DNA from: Hibiscus mutabilis
Taxonomy: Eukaryota > Streptophyta > Magnoliopsida > Malvales > Malvaceae
Reading direction: 5' to 3'
Length of the DNA: 64,000 bases
Assembly: GCA_019671005.1 (NCBI GenBank)
Contig: JAGYYJ010002218.1
Coordinates: 1 to 64,000, forward strand
Made by a program: the position numbers and the translations under genes
In this document: positions 1 through 9,940 of the stretch, one piece after another
How the letters are laid out: each line of letters opens with the position of its first letter
Numbering within the stretch: the stretch's first letter is position 1
The notes under the pieces: generated by a model
Database searches by the model: none
Told to the model about the DNA's origin: nothing
The model's input: the letters and a program-made list of their open reading frames with translations, nothing else

Positions 1-2081
1 AAATGTGAGTTGCTCTTTGCCTTCTTTCTGCACTTTAAGCCTTCACATCTGCACATACAAAACAGAATCCCATGATTTTTTATAGACAAAGAGTTGGACT
101 ATTCAATATGGGTTTAATTAACCATTTATTATGAAATCAATCGATTAAGCATTAGTTCAATTTGTGTTATTATTATTGTAAAATCTAGTAGGATGAGGAT
201 TCTAATGTCTTTAAGTGTGATTGTCTTCGATTTAAGAGTTAGAGGTTATGTCTAGTTTAAACATTATATTTTATACTTTAAAAAACATACCTAAATTCGA
301 ATAAGGTCCAATAAGAGACCCGGTGTGATATCTGTTCAATTTTCTTAACTCTTTAATAAAATACACGTACTGTACACACATAGTGCTCAAACTCGGGTCA
401 CCTGGATGAAATATATCATCCTTTACTACTGAAATCACTCCACGGGTTCAATTATTAAACAAATTAGATGTGAATGCATATACTAATTAATAAATTGGTA
501 TATTAAATAAATGAATATTTAAAAACTTATACATCTCACGTTGTGGGAAACAAAAGCGAAGGGAGAAAAGGAGGGATGTTACGGTCCTTATGGATGAATA
601 TTGTCCGCGGCGGACCGACGCTGGTAGGGTAGGCTCTATCATCGGATAAAATATAAAAGTAAACACCGCACGTTATTGGAATTGCACCTGAAAAATTCCA
701 ACCTATTACTCTACCCTTTTTATTTTATTTTTTTAATGTATGGTGTAATGTAATGAGCTGCATTTTACAATATTCTTAGAACGCCAAAGAAGGCTTGTCA
801 AACACAGTTAGCGTTAATTAACAGGGCAAGTGTCGAATGCAATGACGAAACGTATTACACTCTTAACGAGAGATTTAAAGATGATATCGTTGAAAAGATT
901 CATTAATAAAATATACTCGATTGAAGGTTTAAAGCCTTCTCTTGATTATGGTAAATGGGTGTGTCTATTGCTTGCACGGCAATTACAGGTTTGATAAGGA
1001 AGAATTTAAAACCAGACATGGTGAATATTCCCTGGTAGAAATATACCTTAGAACTGCAGCCATGGAGTCCAGCTTTTTGTAAAAGAGGGTCAATTTCCCT
1101 TCAATAATACTCCAGGGAATCCACATCCATTAAGGGATTACCCAGGAAGAATAGCCGTTGCATTTCAATTTTGTATATTCCCTTCCCCCCCTTTTCCTTG
1201 ACACGTGAATTAAAAGTCTCAATCCTTAAAGCCCTTAATCTTGATGTGTTAAATTAACCATATGCGTTGTAGATTATACATTCAATGAAATATTTCGAAT
1301 GTCGTTGAAGAATCGACACACTTTTAATAGTGTTTCTCGAATGAAAATTATACCATTAAAAAACTGATATGAAAATTCATATTCTTGAATGGTTTCAAGA
1401 AGTTGTTTTTTAGGATGAATATCAGATAAAACCTTAGGAATATTTAAAGAATACAAAATGTTTCACATCAGCAAAAGTTTTCACCCTCTTCCTTTGGTGT
1501 GTTCATAATTATTAAAGTGAGAAAACGACTTGTATCCCTGCATCGATCCCCCGATTTGGCAACAATCATTGTACCCGATGAGCTAGTTATTTTCAGATCG
1601 GAAAATAAAGTTGGAAATCGGTAAAGCCGTAAAGGGTTTTGATTAAGATGTCAATCCATTTACATGCACCATTCTTTTAAGCCCATTAGAAGAATATCAA
1701 GCCTGACCAATGCGGCATATATGATGCATGAGATTTAACAAGTTTTAATTTTTCAAAAAAAAAAAACAAGTTTTAATTTTTTAATACCTAATCCTTTACA
1801 GTCATATTGAAATATAGTGACAACCAAATACATAAGTGACTTTTCTTAGTGCAGAAAGCTCTGGTTCTTGTAAAGGAAAACCATCTTTATTTATATTGCA
1901 GATGCGATGGATTACATAGCAACTGAAACAAATTAACTTCTCAGAATACAAATTCAACTGATCGCCCCCACCGGCCACCACTTCTTTCTAATTCTACCTT
2001 TTTTCCATAGCCAACTGAATGGTAATAATAATTATGGCTTACATTAGACGCCGAGTTTTAAAATTTAAACCAAACTCAAAT
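1..2081. other. Intergenic, no gene recognised
   Basis: AT-rich non-coding DNA with only short random reading frames. The last ~200 bases probably contain the 3' untranslated region of the minus-strand ENOD93-like gene that ends at 2082. I see no transposon ends, RNA gene or coding homology here. Confidence 0.6.
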
Positions 2082-2640
2082 TCATGCCTCCATGTTAGGT
2101 GCATGCTTGAAGGAGTTCTTCCGTGCCGTTGCCAAAACAGTCTTGTCTGCAACTATAAAATAAGCAGCTCCTGCCGCTGCAATAACAATCCAGAGATCTA
2201 TTCACGAAAAGGCAATTATTACAAAAAGAATATGTCGGACTGGTAAAAAGGATGACGATGAAAACCTGTGGAGATTATGAGAGCTTGTGCGGTGTGATTG
2301 AGATTGGCTCTTGCCCATGGCAACATCCGTACACTAGCAAGCTGCATTTGCATGGGATTCAACTGTTATATTTAACCGCCCCCCAAAAAAAGAAAGTATA
2401 AACTATGAGATTGTACTTACAGTTGGAATTGCAGAGGCAATGGTAGCAACGACGGCTGCTTTTGCTCCGGCAACCACGCCCTCTGATGGTGCAAAACAAG
2501 GAACAGATCATCATTCATGTTACTTTTAAAGCTAAAAGGAAAACGGAAATTAGTCAATTACCATGAGAGCAGCGCTTGGCCATGGCTAGTTTCTGGTCAA
2601 GGGAAGCCAAGGTGGCGGATTGAGCAACGTTTTTAGCCAT
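2082..2640 (-). CDS. Early nodulin-93-like protein (ENOD93 family)
   Basis: Four exons on the minus strand: 2640-2562, 2482-2421, 2341-2266 and 2176-2082. All introns are GT-AG and phases are consistent, giving 103 residues. The product starts MAKNVAQSATLASLDQK and contains the family signatures AKRCSHEGVVAGAKAA, VRMLPWARANLNHTAQ and FIVADKTVLATARKNSF. Two hydrophobic stretches (about residues 28-48 and 70-86) suggest a small membrane-associated protein. ENOD93 was first found as a nodule-induced transcript; homologues occur in non-legumes, and roles in mitochondrial respiration and nitrogen use have been proposed (known from the family). Length and every conserved block look normal, so the gene is probably functional. 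The ATG is the only one in frame ahead of the conserved N-terminus, and a TATA element lies ~115 bp upstream. Confidence 0.93.
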
Positions 2641-2752
2641 TGGGAAAGAAGAACAAACTGGTGATTGTAATGAAACAAGTTTGAGAGGAAATTAGGAAAT
2701 GTGTATGATTTGTGTGAAGCTTTTGTTGACGAGATTATGAGAATTGCATGGG

Positions 2753-2760
2753 TATTTATA
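2753..2760 (-). promoter_or_regulatory. TATA box of the ENOD93-like gene
   Basis: Read on the minus strand this is TATAAATA, about 113 bases ahead of the ENOD93-like start codon. That spacing suits a short 5' leader. Confidence 0.55.
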
Positions 2761-4544
2761 CGGGAAAATTTGGATAATATGGGACTGTGCCTCAGGTGTA
2801 GGGGGGGAGTTTGATGGTTTCGCTTGAATTCCAGCGACAGAGACGCTTGTTTTCACTTGGATCTCTGCTGTTGTCGGTTCGGCTCTGTTGCTCCTGCACT
2901 GTTCATAAATTTTAATTTCTTATACGGAGTTATTGGATCTTAGTCATAATTTTTTAAATAATATCTAAAACTTAAATTTTGATTTAGGAATAAAATTCAG
3001 TAAAGAGAGTCATTTATAATAAATTTAGTGTTTTGATTAAATTACATTATTTAATTTAAATTAATCATAAAACGAATATTTGTTACTTAATATTGTAAAT
3101 GAAATAATAAATTAAAGATCAATACCTGATATAAATTAATTAATTAATAAATTAAATATAAGTAGGTATATCAAATACTTTCAAACATCTGTATAGTTAT
3201 ATCTTAAAGATGTAAAATCTTGAAAATCTAAGAGAAGATATAATAAATTAATACTGCAATATATAAATAACCGACTGATGAAAGACTGCCAAACTTTGAA
3301 TCACTGTACTGTATTCCTTGATCCTTACCAACTTTTAGTTAAACATTTATTTAACTCTTACTTAAGTTATGAAAGGGCACCTTGGTAATTAGCAGTTAGA
3401 TAAGTGGATATGGAATTACTAAAAACCGTGGGTATTGGAATTTGGAGATTTGCGCACATGACGGTTGCTTCTCTCACTTATACGCAGAAATCCATTACTT
3501 TTTGAAAAGCTCTTTTTTCTCTTTTCACTCATAATGGAGATCGCCGAAGCCACTGGTTTAGATAAGCCAATGCTTTCGCAAATCGCAAAACCATGGGTAA
3601 CCTAACCTAACCTAACCATGTAGGTGAGTTTTTGTATTAAAGGAACTTTGAATTAAATCGTAATGTTTTATATTTATATTTTTATGCATTAATAATTTAA
3701 TTTTTAAATAATTTATGTATCTACTCAGTGTTTTAAAATATTTTTTTCATATTACATTTATACTTATACCATATTATTATTATTATTATTACTTTTAGGT
3801 GTTATTTATTTATTTTTGTTCAAGTTAGGTGTTATCTCATGTGTTCAACTGAAGTGTCATGAGATAGGAGCACGTGTCCTAGATGTAAAACGTTGGGTGG
3901 TCGAAGTTCACGGTTTTAGATCTGAGTGGGTGGCCACTGCCCCTGCTGCGGCTTGTTCCATTCACCATGTATCGATATGATAATTCATTGTATATTGACA
4001 ATCATAATTGCTTTCAACTTGAAAGCTCTGCTTTTCTTCTGATGCAGGTATGCATTTGTCTGAAAAAAAAAGGGAGAAAAATATCATTTCATGTTGTTTT
4101 TCAAACTTCAAAGCACACTGAAAGGCGATAAATATACACAGTATTTCAAAACTTAAATTTAGATTTCACTATTATAACTTTATAGATAAAAATTCCTTAT
4201 TTAGGGAATATAATATTTTGAGTAAAAGACACGAGTTCAATCTTAAAAAATGATATTATTAGGAGGAAGAGTCTTAAACTCCAAACATAAACCCATATAT
4301 TACCAAAAAAATTTAATATCCATAACGAACCATTTCAAATGCATCATTAGTTCTTGATCAATGAAGTCCCAAAGCAATAGCCCAGCTCTCAAAGCCTAAT
4401 TACTTTGTTTAAGCCCAGATCCATATTTTGTTTCGGCTTCTGCAGTACTCATGATTTTGTAAATTATGTGTCCATTATTAGATGGGCAAACTACTTACTT
4501 AATCATTAAACTCTGAAATCAATTATATTTTGATCATTAAATAA
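2761..4544. other. Intergenic, with one orphan exon-like ORF
   Basis: Mostly AT-rich non-coding DNA. At 3534-3596 (+) an ATG opens a 21-codon frame (starts MEIAEATGLDKPM, ends IAKPW) followed directly by a GTAACC donor-like sequence. It looks like a first coding exon, but I found no convincing partner exon downstream and do not recognise the protein. A short (CCTAA) run follows at about 3600. Confidence 0.4.
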
Positions 4545-4551
4545 ATTTGTT

Positions 4552-4872
4552 TTTGAATAAATAGAAATTTATTCATCCAAAATAACTCAACAAACAAACC
4601 ACAGTAGAACCACCAAGAACAACCCTATACAACCCACACTACCTAACAAAAACTCTGCTCGGCAAATATACAATTCACAACCCGATTACAATAAAAAAAA
4701 TCTCAATCTAATATCATGTCTTCTGAGAATAAAAATATCAGTAGACAGTCTAGACCTCCTACCATGCAATCTTTCATTTCTTTCTTGCCAAATATAGTAG
4801 TTAAACTCGTTTCAAGCCAGCCTGACAATCGTTGCTTTCAAGGATTTGGCAAAGAATCTCAGCCCAGCCATT
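4552..4872 (-). mobile_element. LINE 3'-terminal fragment (degenerate)
   Basis: On the minus strand, about 50 codons read like the C-terminal end of plant L1-type LINE ORF2, including the block YYIWQERNERLHGR, which follows the reverse-transcriptase zinc-binding region in these elements. One internal TGA replaces an expected Trp codon, and the rest of the polymerase is absent. The downstream part (towards 4552) is AT-rich and may be the element's 3' tail. It resembles the second LINE remnant near 22.4 kb, which carries a matching WQERNFRLHGR block. Confidence 0.7.
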
Positions 4873-4881
4873 TAAATAAAT

Positions 4882-5228
4882 ATATGGCTTAAACTAAAAA
4901 ATAACCCTCAAACTTTATATATATTTTTTAAGTATAAACTATGGTTTAGGCAAAATAGGCCCCTAAATGATAGTTATTTAAGTTAAGAGAAAATTATTTT
5001 GACTAATAAAATATTGACACATCACAAATTTTTTTTTACTAATAGATAGTTTAAGGACTAAAAGAAGAAAAACGACATAGTTTAGGTACTTATTTTGACA
5101 AAAAACTAGTTTAAGAACTTAAAGTGTTCAAAAATACTAGTTTAATGGCTTATTTTGCCCAAACAATATTTTAAGTACTTAAAATAGAAAGAAAGCATAG
5201 TTAAAGGACTGATTTTTCATTTAAACCT
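4882..5228. repeat. Putative MITE with terminal inverted repeats
   Basis: The left end (GGCTTAAACTAAAAAATAAC) is matched in inverted orientation by the right end (GGTTTAAATGAAAAATCAGT). The interior repeats a unit of the form TAGTTTAAGGACT several times. There is no coding capacity. Target duplication was not resolved. Confidence 0.5.
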
Positions 5229-6540
5229 AAATATATTATTAATTAAGTTATTTAAATTTTATTTTAATATCAATTAAATTATTTATCGTTAAATTTATTT
5301 GCTCTGTTACTAATTAATATGATTTTGCAATTTAGAAAAGTGTTATCCAACAAAAGATGTCGCGCATGGTTAAACCAAGAAAAAGAAAAGCTCGAAAGTT
5401 GGAGGATTTCCTTTTAAGTCTAAAGAAAAACAATTTTCTTGACTTTGTGTTAAAGGGTTTAGACACTAATTACTAAGCATTTACCATTCTTAACAACGAA
5501 GATTAATATTGGAACCATATGGCACTCCTGTCTTGCATGTTGCCCTCATAGCAATTAAAAAACAATACTTTTTTGTAAAGCAAAATTTACATATCATTCG
5601 AAGAAAGAAAATAAAGGAAAGGGTGAGATATTCTGTATATAGGAAGATTCGTACTGGTATTACTTAATTGAAGATCCCCATAACTTCTGCCCACCTGTTT
5701 TTCCTATCAATTCTTTCCTCTTTTTCTATTTCTGTATCAGTTTTGTATTTATTATGTTAGTGTGATTATATGATAGTACCTGTTTAATTTTTTGAACTCT
5801 TTAATGATACATATATATAGTCTTCGAACTTGAATCATTTAGATAAAACACATCATTTTTTATCATTAAGACCACTCAACGCGTTTATTTTTGTGTTAGT
5901 TTAATTACTAGATGGGAGAAATGTGAGAAATTTGGAATACGAGAATGGAGATAACGCTGTCACTTTCTCGATGCAACCAACACGACCGAGTGGGGTTGAA
6001 GTTGAATTTGAGAAGCCTCGCGTGCTTCTGCAAGCTGACGACCAACCGGTCCCGGTTCCAGGCCAATATTCCATATCAAATGGGTCGCACTAATTTGGCT
6101 TCGGCCGTATCTGTTCAAACTTGAATCTACCTTATTATTAAGCTGTTGACTATTAACATTCATTTATATATATTCCTCTCCAAAGTTCTGACCCATTTCA
6201 TTAAACTTTGACTTATCCTTAATCAACTCACCTGCAATTAATATGTAATTCACAAAACAATAGTTGCCAGATTTTGGAACAAACGTTGGGTAATAAAAAG
6301 CAAAACAGTGAAGAAATCAGTTGTTCTAGCACCTCGAAATTACAACAGAATATAAATTTTCGGATAAGCTCGCAGCGAGTTTCATAAATTCTTAGTATCT
6401 TGTGTTCTACCTCGAAATTTACAAAGGATAATGTAAAATAGAGAAAGAAAATGATGAATCATGAATTGTCACGTTTTTCGATGTTGTTAAAGTTTGATTA
6501 GTATATAAACGAGTGTAATTAAATTCACGGTTTTAATGGG
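5229..6540. other. Intergenic, with an unexplained GC-rich ORF island
   Basis: AT-rich except for about 5950-6110. There a plus-strand frame from 5971 to 6093 encodes 40 residues (contains PSGVEVEFEKPRVLLQADDQ). The frame is open upstream for ~25 more codons without ATG. Composition looks coding-like, but I do not recognise the sequence. It may be a relict exon. A 67-residue frame on the opposite strand of the same island is probably its shadow. Confidence 0.3.
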
Positions 6541-6544
6541 TAGG

Positions 6545-6853
6545 TATAGGGTAAGGGGCAACTAAAAGACGGTAAATTAAAAAATTTGTCGTTCTCGAAC
6601 TGAAAATGTTAAATTTCTTATAATATTTTCACTTGATTTTTTGAGTTTTTTTTGCAAGAATCAATACTTATTTGGTAAGTTTTTTGATAAATTGTTTGTT
6701 TGAGATAAAGTAGTGAAACTTATAAAATAAGTATCGATACTTGCAGAAAAAACTCAAAAAATCAATCAAAAAATATTATCAAAAAGTCTAACATTTTTCA
6801 GTTTGAGAATAAATTTCAAAATTTGTCGTCTTGTAACTGCACCTTAGACATGT
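6545..6853. repeat. MITE-like imperfect palindrome (~300 bp)
   Basis: The two halves are inverted copies of each other: the left half (TTGTCGTTCTCGAACTGAAA, then TTTTTTGAGTTTTTTTTGCA) is repeated in reverse complement in the right half (CAGTTTGAGAATAAA, GCAGAAAAAACTCAAAAAAT). The loop is around 6690-6715. It is non-coding and would fold into a long hairpin as RNA. Confidence 0.65.
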
Positions 6854-7066
6854 CGCACGTTAAACTCATCTAATTTTAATTCTGTTATAATTTCTTGATT
6901 ATGATGTTATTATTCGACTACATTTTAATAATCATAATATTAAATCTTTCAACACTATTATCTTGAATCGATTTAAATTTTGATTAAAAAGACATTAGAC
7001 ATTAACATTTATTATATTAATAATAATAATAATTCTATAACGTGTGACGAACACCGTTGAACACCA

Positions 7067-7257
7067 CTAACAATAAACATTGCTGAATACTATTAAATTA
7101 ATTAATAAAAATTAAAATTTTAAGAATTAGATTTATAATTAAAATTATTTTAAAAATAAATTTAATAAATATTTTATATTTCTTTATAATATTTTTAATT
7201 TATATATTAAAATCAAATATACTAAAATCTCCTTAATATCAAAAACCTAAAACTCAA
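7067..7257 (+). repeat. Left terminal inverted repeat of the gene-carrying element
   Basis: AT-rich arm beginning near TAACAATAAACATTGCTGAA and ending near AATATCAAAAACCTAAAACT. Its reverse complement is found at about 7684-7888. Confidence 0.7.
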
Positions 7258-7390
7258 CATCTTTATTTCTCTTCGGCTACTGCCGCCCCTGCTACTGCTT
7301 AAAACTACATCATCGTCTTCATCATTCATTCACCGGTCCCATCCCACCCAGTTTATGCAAGAAAGGGAAATCGGAGGAGATACTAATGAT

Positions 7391-7680
7391 ATGCAACTGG
7401 TTTTCGGGTCGAATACCGTTAAGTTTAGCGCAATACCAAAGCCTTAATCGGATTCGTCTCGGTTATAATAAATTATTCGGCGAAATACCAACCGAATTTT
7501 GGGACCTCCCCCATGTTTATTTAATTGAGCTTGCTGGCACATGGGGAAATCAATTGCAAATGCTAAGAATTTGTCACTTTTGATTATATCTAAGGACCAT
7601 TTTAATGGATCATTACCTGAAGAAATTGGTTCAGTTGGTAACTTAGCTAAGCTTTATTATGAGCTTGATGATGAAGACAA
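7391..7680 (+). pseudogene. LRR receptor-like kinase fragment (HAESA-type), captured
   Basis: Translated pieces match the leucine-rich repeats of the HAESA/HSL receptor-kinase group: FSGRIPLSLAQYQSLNRIRL, GEIPTEFWDLPHVYLIELAG and, in a different frame from about 7553, IANAKNLSLLIISKDHFNGS followed by LPEEIGSVGNL. The frame change comes right after the ELAG block, where a short stretch seems to be missing. There is no signal peptide, membrane span or kinase domain, so only about four repeats survive. It sits wholly between the inverted repeats of a DNA transposon. The intact relatives are plasma-membrane receptors that perceive small peptides; this copy cannot encode one. Confidence 0.8.
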
Positions 7681-7683
7681 TAA

Positions 7684-7888
7684 TGCAGTTTTAGGTGTGG
7701 CCGCGGCCGTTTTTAATATTAAGGAGATTTTAGTATATTTGATTTTAATATATTAATTAAAAATATTATAAAAAAATATAAAATATTTATTATATTTTTA
7801 TTTTTATTTTTTTAAATAATTTTAATTATAAATTTAATTTTTAATTTTTATTAATTAATTTAATAGTAATCAGCGGTATTTATCGTTA
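7684..7888 (-). repeat. Right terminal inverted repeat of the gene-carrying element
   Basis: Inverted counterpart of the arm at 7067-7257. It contains an additional GC-rich stretch (GGCCGCGGCC region near 7700) that is not present in the left arm. Confidence 0.7.
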
Positions 7889-7895
7889 CGTACTA

Positions 7896-8312
7896 GATTG
7901 ATCCTAATAATAAATATTAAACATAAATATCTTAACTTACTTTTTATTCTTGCTTTTGCTTGGGACAGGAAAACATGATTGAAAATTTGTCTTTTTTATA
8001 TATTTTTCTTACTTTTAATCCGTGAAAGAACATGTGAACGCGTGACTACGAAAATGCTCATTTTGCGAGAAACAAAAAGCAATCGAATTGATAGGAAAAG
8101 TTACAAAAGGAAAGCCCTGGTTTTCAAAATTTTCTTTTTTATAATAATATTTTTCAAAAGGAAAGTCACCACATCAAGTTCATAGATTTCTCATGGAACC
8201 ACATTGGGACAATTATGGGATCCCTTTCTTTTACACGTCAGAATACATAAAAATAAATTAAATATTAATTAATTCAAACTATAAAAAAAAACTTTAATTT
8301 ACATTTGCAGAG
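7896..8312. other. Intergenic / 3' flank of the kinase gene
   Basis: AT-rich DNA between the transposon and the stop codon of the kinase gene. The part next to 8313 is likely its 3' untranslated region. Nothing else recognised. Confidence 0.5.
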
Positions 8313-9822
8313 TTAGAAATAGTCAAAATGATGAGGGATTTGATATGGGGCATCTCTTTCTTCTTTGCTCAGCTTTGGAATATCAACCCTACTGCTCTTA
8401 AACTTGTATGCATCAATGGGGATTTCAGGTGGTTTTACTGATCTAATAAGAGCCCAGTTCACCCCTTTAAAGAACTCATGCCTTTTGATTTCAACAGATC
8501 CCTTCAAGCTTCCCATTCTCTTCTTTGGATTCTTCACCAGTAGCTTGCTGATGAGATTTTGAACTTTGACCATCTCCTCAAACTGTTTGCCGCTTTTAAC
8601 ACTGATTCTGGGGAACGTTAATGGCTCTTTAAGGATGTTAATCAATGTTTTCTCGTTGTTTTCGCCTTTGAAAGGTGTTGTGCCATACAACATTTCGTAC
8701 AGAAACACCCCAAGCGTCCACCAGTCCACAGCACTCCCATGGCCTTGCCCTGAGATCACTTCTGGGGCTAAGTACTCGTGGGTTCCGACGAACGACTTGG
8801 ACTTGGCATTGATTGGTTCGGCCACCAGTTCCGGACCAAGTCCAACTTCGTGGCCGCCGCCACTATTAGTTTGTTCTGTGATTGTTGTGACTTTGGAACC
8901 TTTCTTTTTCCTGCTGGAAGATGAGAAACAAGATAGCACCGGTTGAAACGGGATAGCACATGAAGGAGTTAAGCAGTAGTTGTCGTGATTTTCATCGTCT
9001 TCCGAGTTGGGTTTATGTCTTAGTAGCTTTGGAACGACATCGAAATCGGAAAGCATAATATGACCATCTTCTCTAACTAAAACATTTTCTGGTTTTAGGT
9101 CCCTGTACACAATGCCCATCATGTGCAGATACTCTAGTGCTAAAAGTATCTCAGCAGCGTAAAACCTGCATTATTATCACAATAGTTTATAATTAAACCT
9201 TAAGTTAATGAACCATAACTTAGTACTTATTAATAATAATAAGATAAACTTACTTAGCGGATGAAATGCTGAAACGCTTTCCCAGTTGGCGTTGCCTTGC
9301 AACATACAAGTCCCCGCCAGGGCAATACTCCATTACCAAGCAAGAGTAATGAGAAGCCTCGAACTCTGCGTACAAAGTGGGAACAAATGGATGATCCAGT
9401 ATACCCAGAATCTCTTTCTCCATGTCAGCCCTATGCAACTTCTTCCGAATAGCAAGAGCTTCTCTATCAACCACTTTCACGGCGTAAAAACACTGAGGCA
9501 ACCCAACCATAGGGTTCCTTATTTGACAAAGATAAACATTCCCTGTGTCGCCGCTTCCCAGTCTACGCAGGAGCCGGAAATGATCGAGCCCGACTTTACC
9601 TTTGGCTCTCTTGAGTCGCTTCATTGCTTCCCATGCCACCTGGTTCGCCTTGTGCGGCTTATGGGAGATGTAGAGTGAAGTTTCGACGGAACAGAGGGAA
9701 ACCGAGCTCCGGCGGCTGCCGAAGCTTTGGTTGCTCATCCAGCTGCGGCTGGAGTCGGGTACGGTTAACGACGAGGAGCTGCTGTCGTAGTCGGGTTCAT
9801 CTCTGGTTATGGCTGCTGCCAT
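8313..9822 (-). CDS. PID2: AGC VIII protein kinase, PINOID2-type
   Basis: Two exons, 9822-9254 and 9165-8313, with a GT-AG intron falling inside the AAG codon of SSAKFYAAE; 473 residues. The N-terminus (EPDYDSSSSSLTVPDSSRSW, then MSNQSFGSRRSSVS) is as I remember it for Arabidopsis At2g26700/PID2. Kinase features: Gly loop LGSGDTGNVYLC, Lys in FYAVKVVDRE, catalytic loop YRDLKPENV, and DFD in place of DFG as in all plant AGC VIII kinases. A Ser-rich insertion precedes SFVGTHEYLAPE. The C-terminus HHFDYF resembles the hydrophobic-type tail that binds PDK1. Related kinases phosphorylate PIN auxin carriers at the plasma membrane. Oddity: family members usually have about six more residues between DFD and VVPKLL; here they are directly joined. 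The CYP734A gene on the same strand lies 33 kb downstream. Confidence 0.93.
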
Positions 9823-9932
9823 TGTTGGTGTCGGAGCATGTAACAGTGATGATAGTGCTTAGTTATGTGAGAAGTTTATAATGTTTTTGTGAGGGTTTCT
9901 CTTTTTCTCTCTTTTGCTGCTTTCTCAGGCTT

Positions 9933-9940
9933 TTTATATA
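9933..9940 (-). promoter_or_regulatory. TATA box of the PINOID2-type kinase gene
   Basis: Minus-strand TATATAAA about 110 bases ahead of the start codon at 9822. Confidence 0.55.

Larger units (their letters stand above)
7061..7895. mobile_element. TIR DNA transposon carrying a gene fragment (Pack-MULE-like)
   Basis: Two inverted arms of roughly 180 bp, at about 7067-7257 and 7684-7888, enclose ~430 bp of less AT-rich DNA that includes a piece of an LRR receptor-kinase gene. The inner 38 bases of the arms are identical in inverted orientation (7201-7238 against 7717-7754), and most of the remaining arm length aligns with small indels. The right arm has an extra GC-rich 14-bp insert (around 7697-7710). 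No transposase is present, so it is non-autonomous. Long TIRs plus a captured exon fit the Pack-MULE pattern known in plants, but the outer ends and any 9-bp target duplication are not resolved, so superfamily assignment is an inference. Confidence 0.7.

Noticed and set aside
2019..2246. 75-codon plus-strand frame
   Set aside because: It overlaps the last exon of the ENOD93-like gene in antisense and has no independent support.
3597..3618. CCTAA tandem run as interstitial telomere repeat
   Set aside because: The unit is CCTAA (about four copies), not the plant telomere unit CCCTAAA, and it is too short.
8566..8946. 126-codon plus-strand frame
   Set aside because: Antisense to the kinase exon. 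The kinase reading is fully supported by motifs, so this is a shadow.
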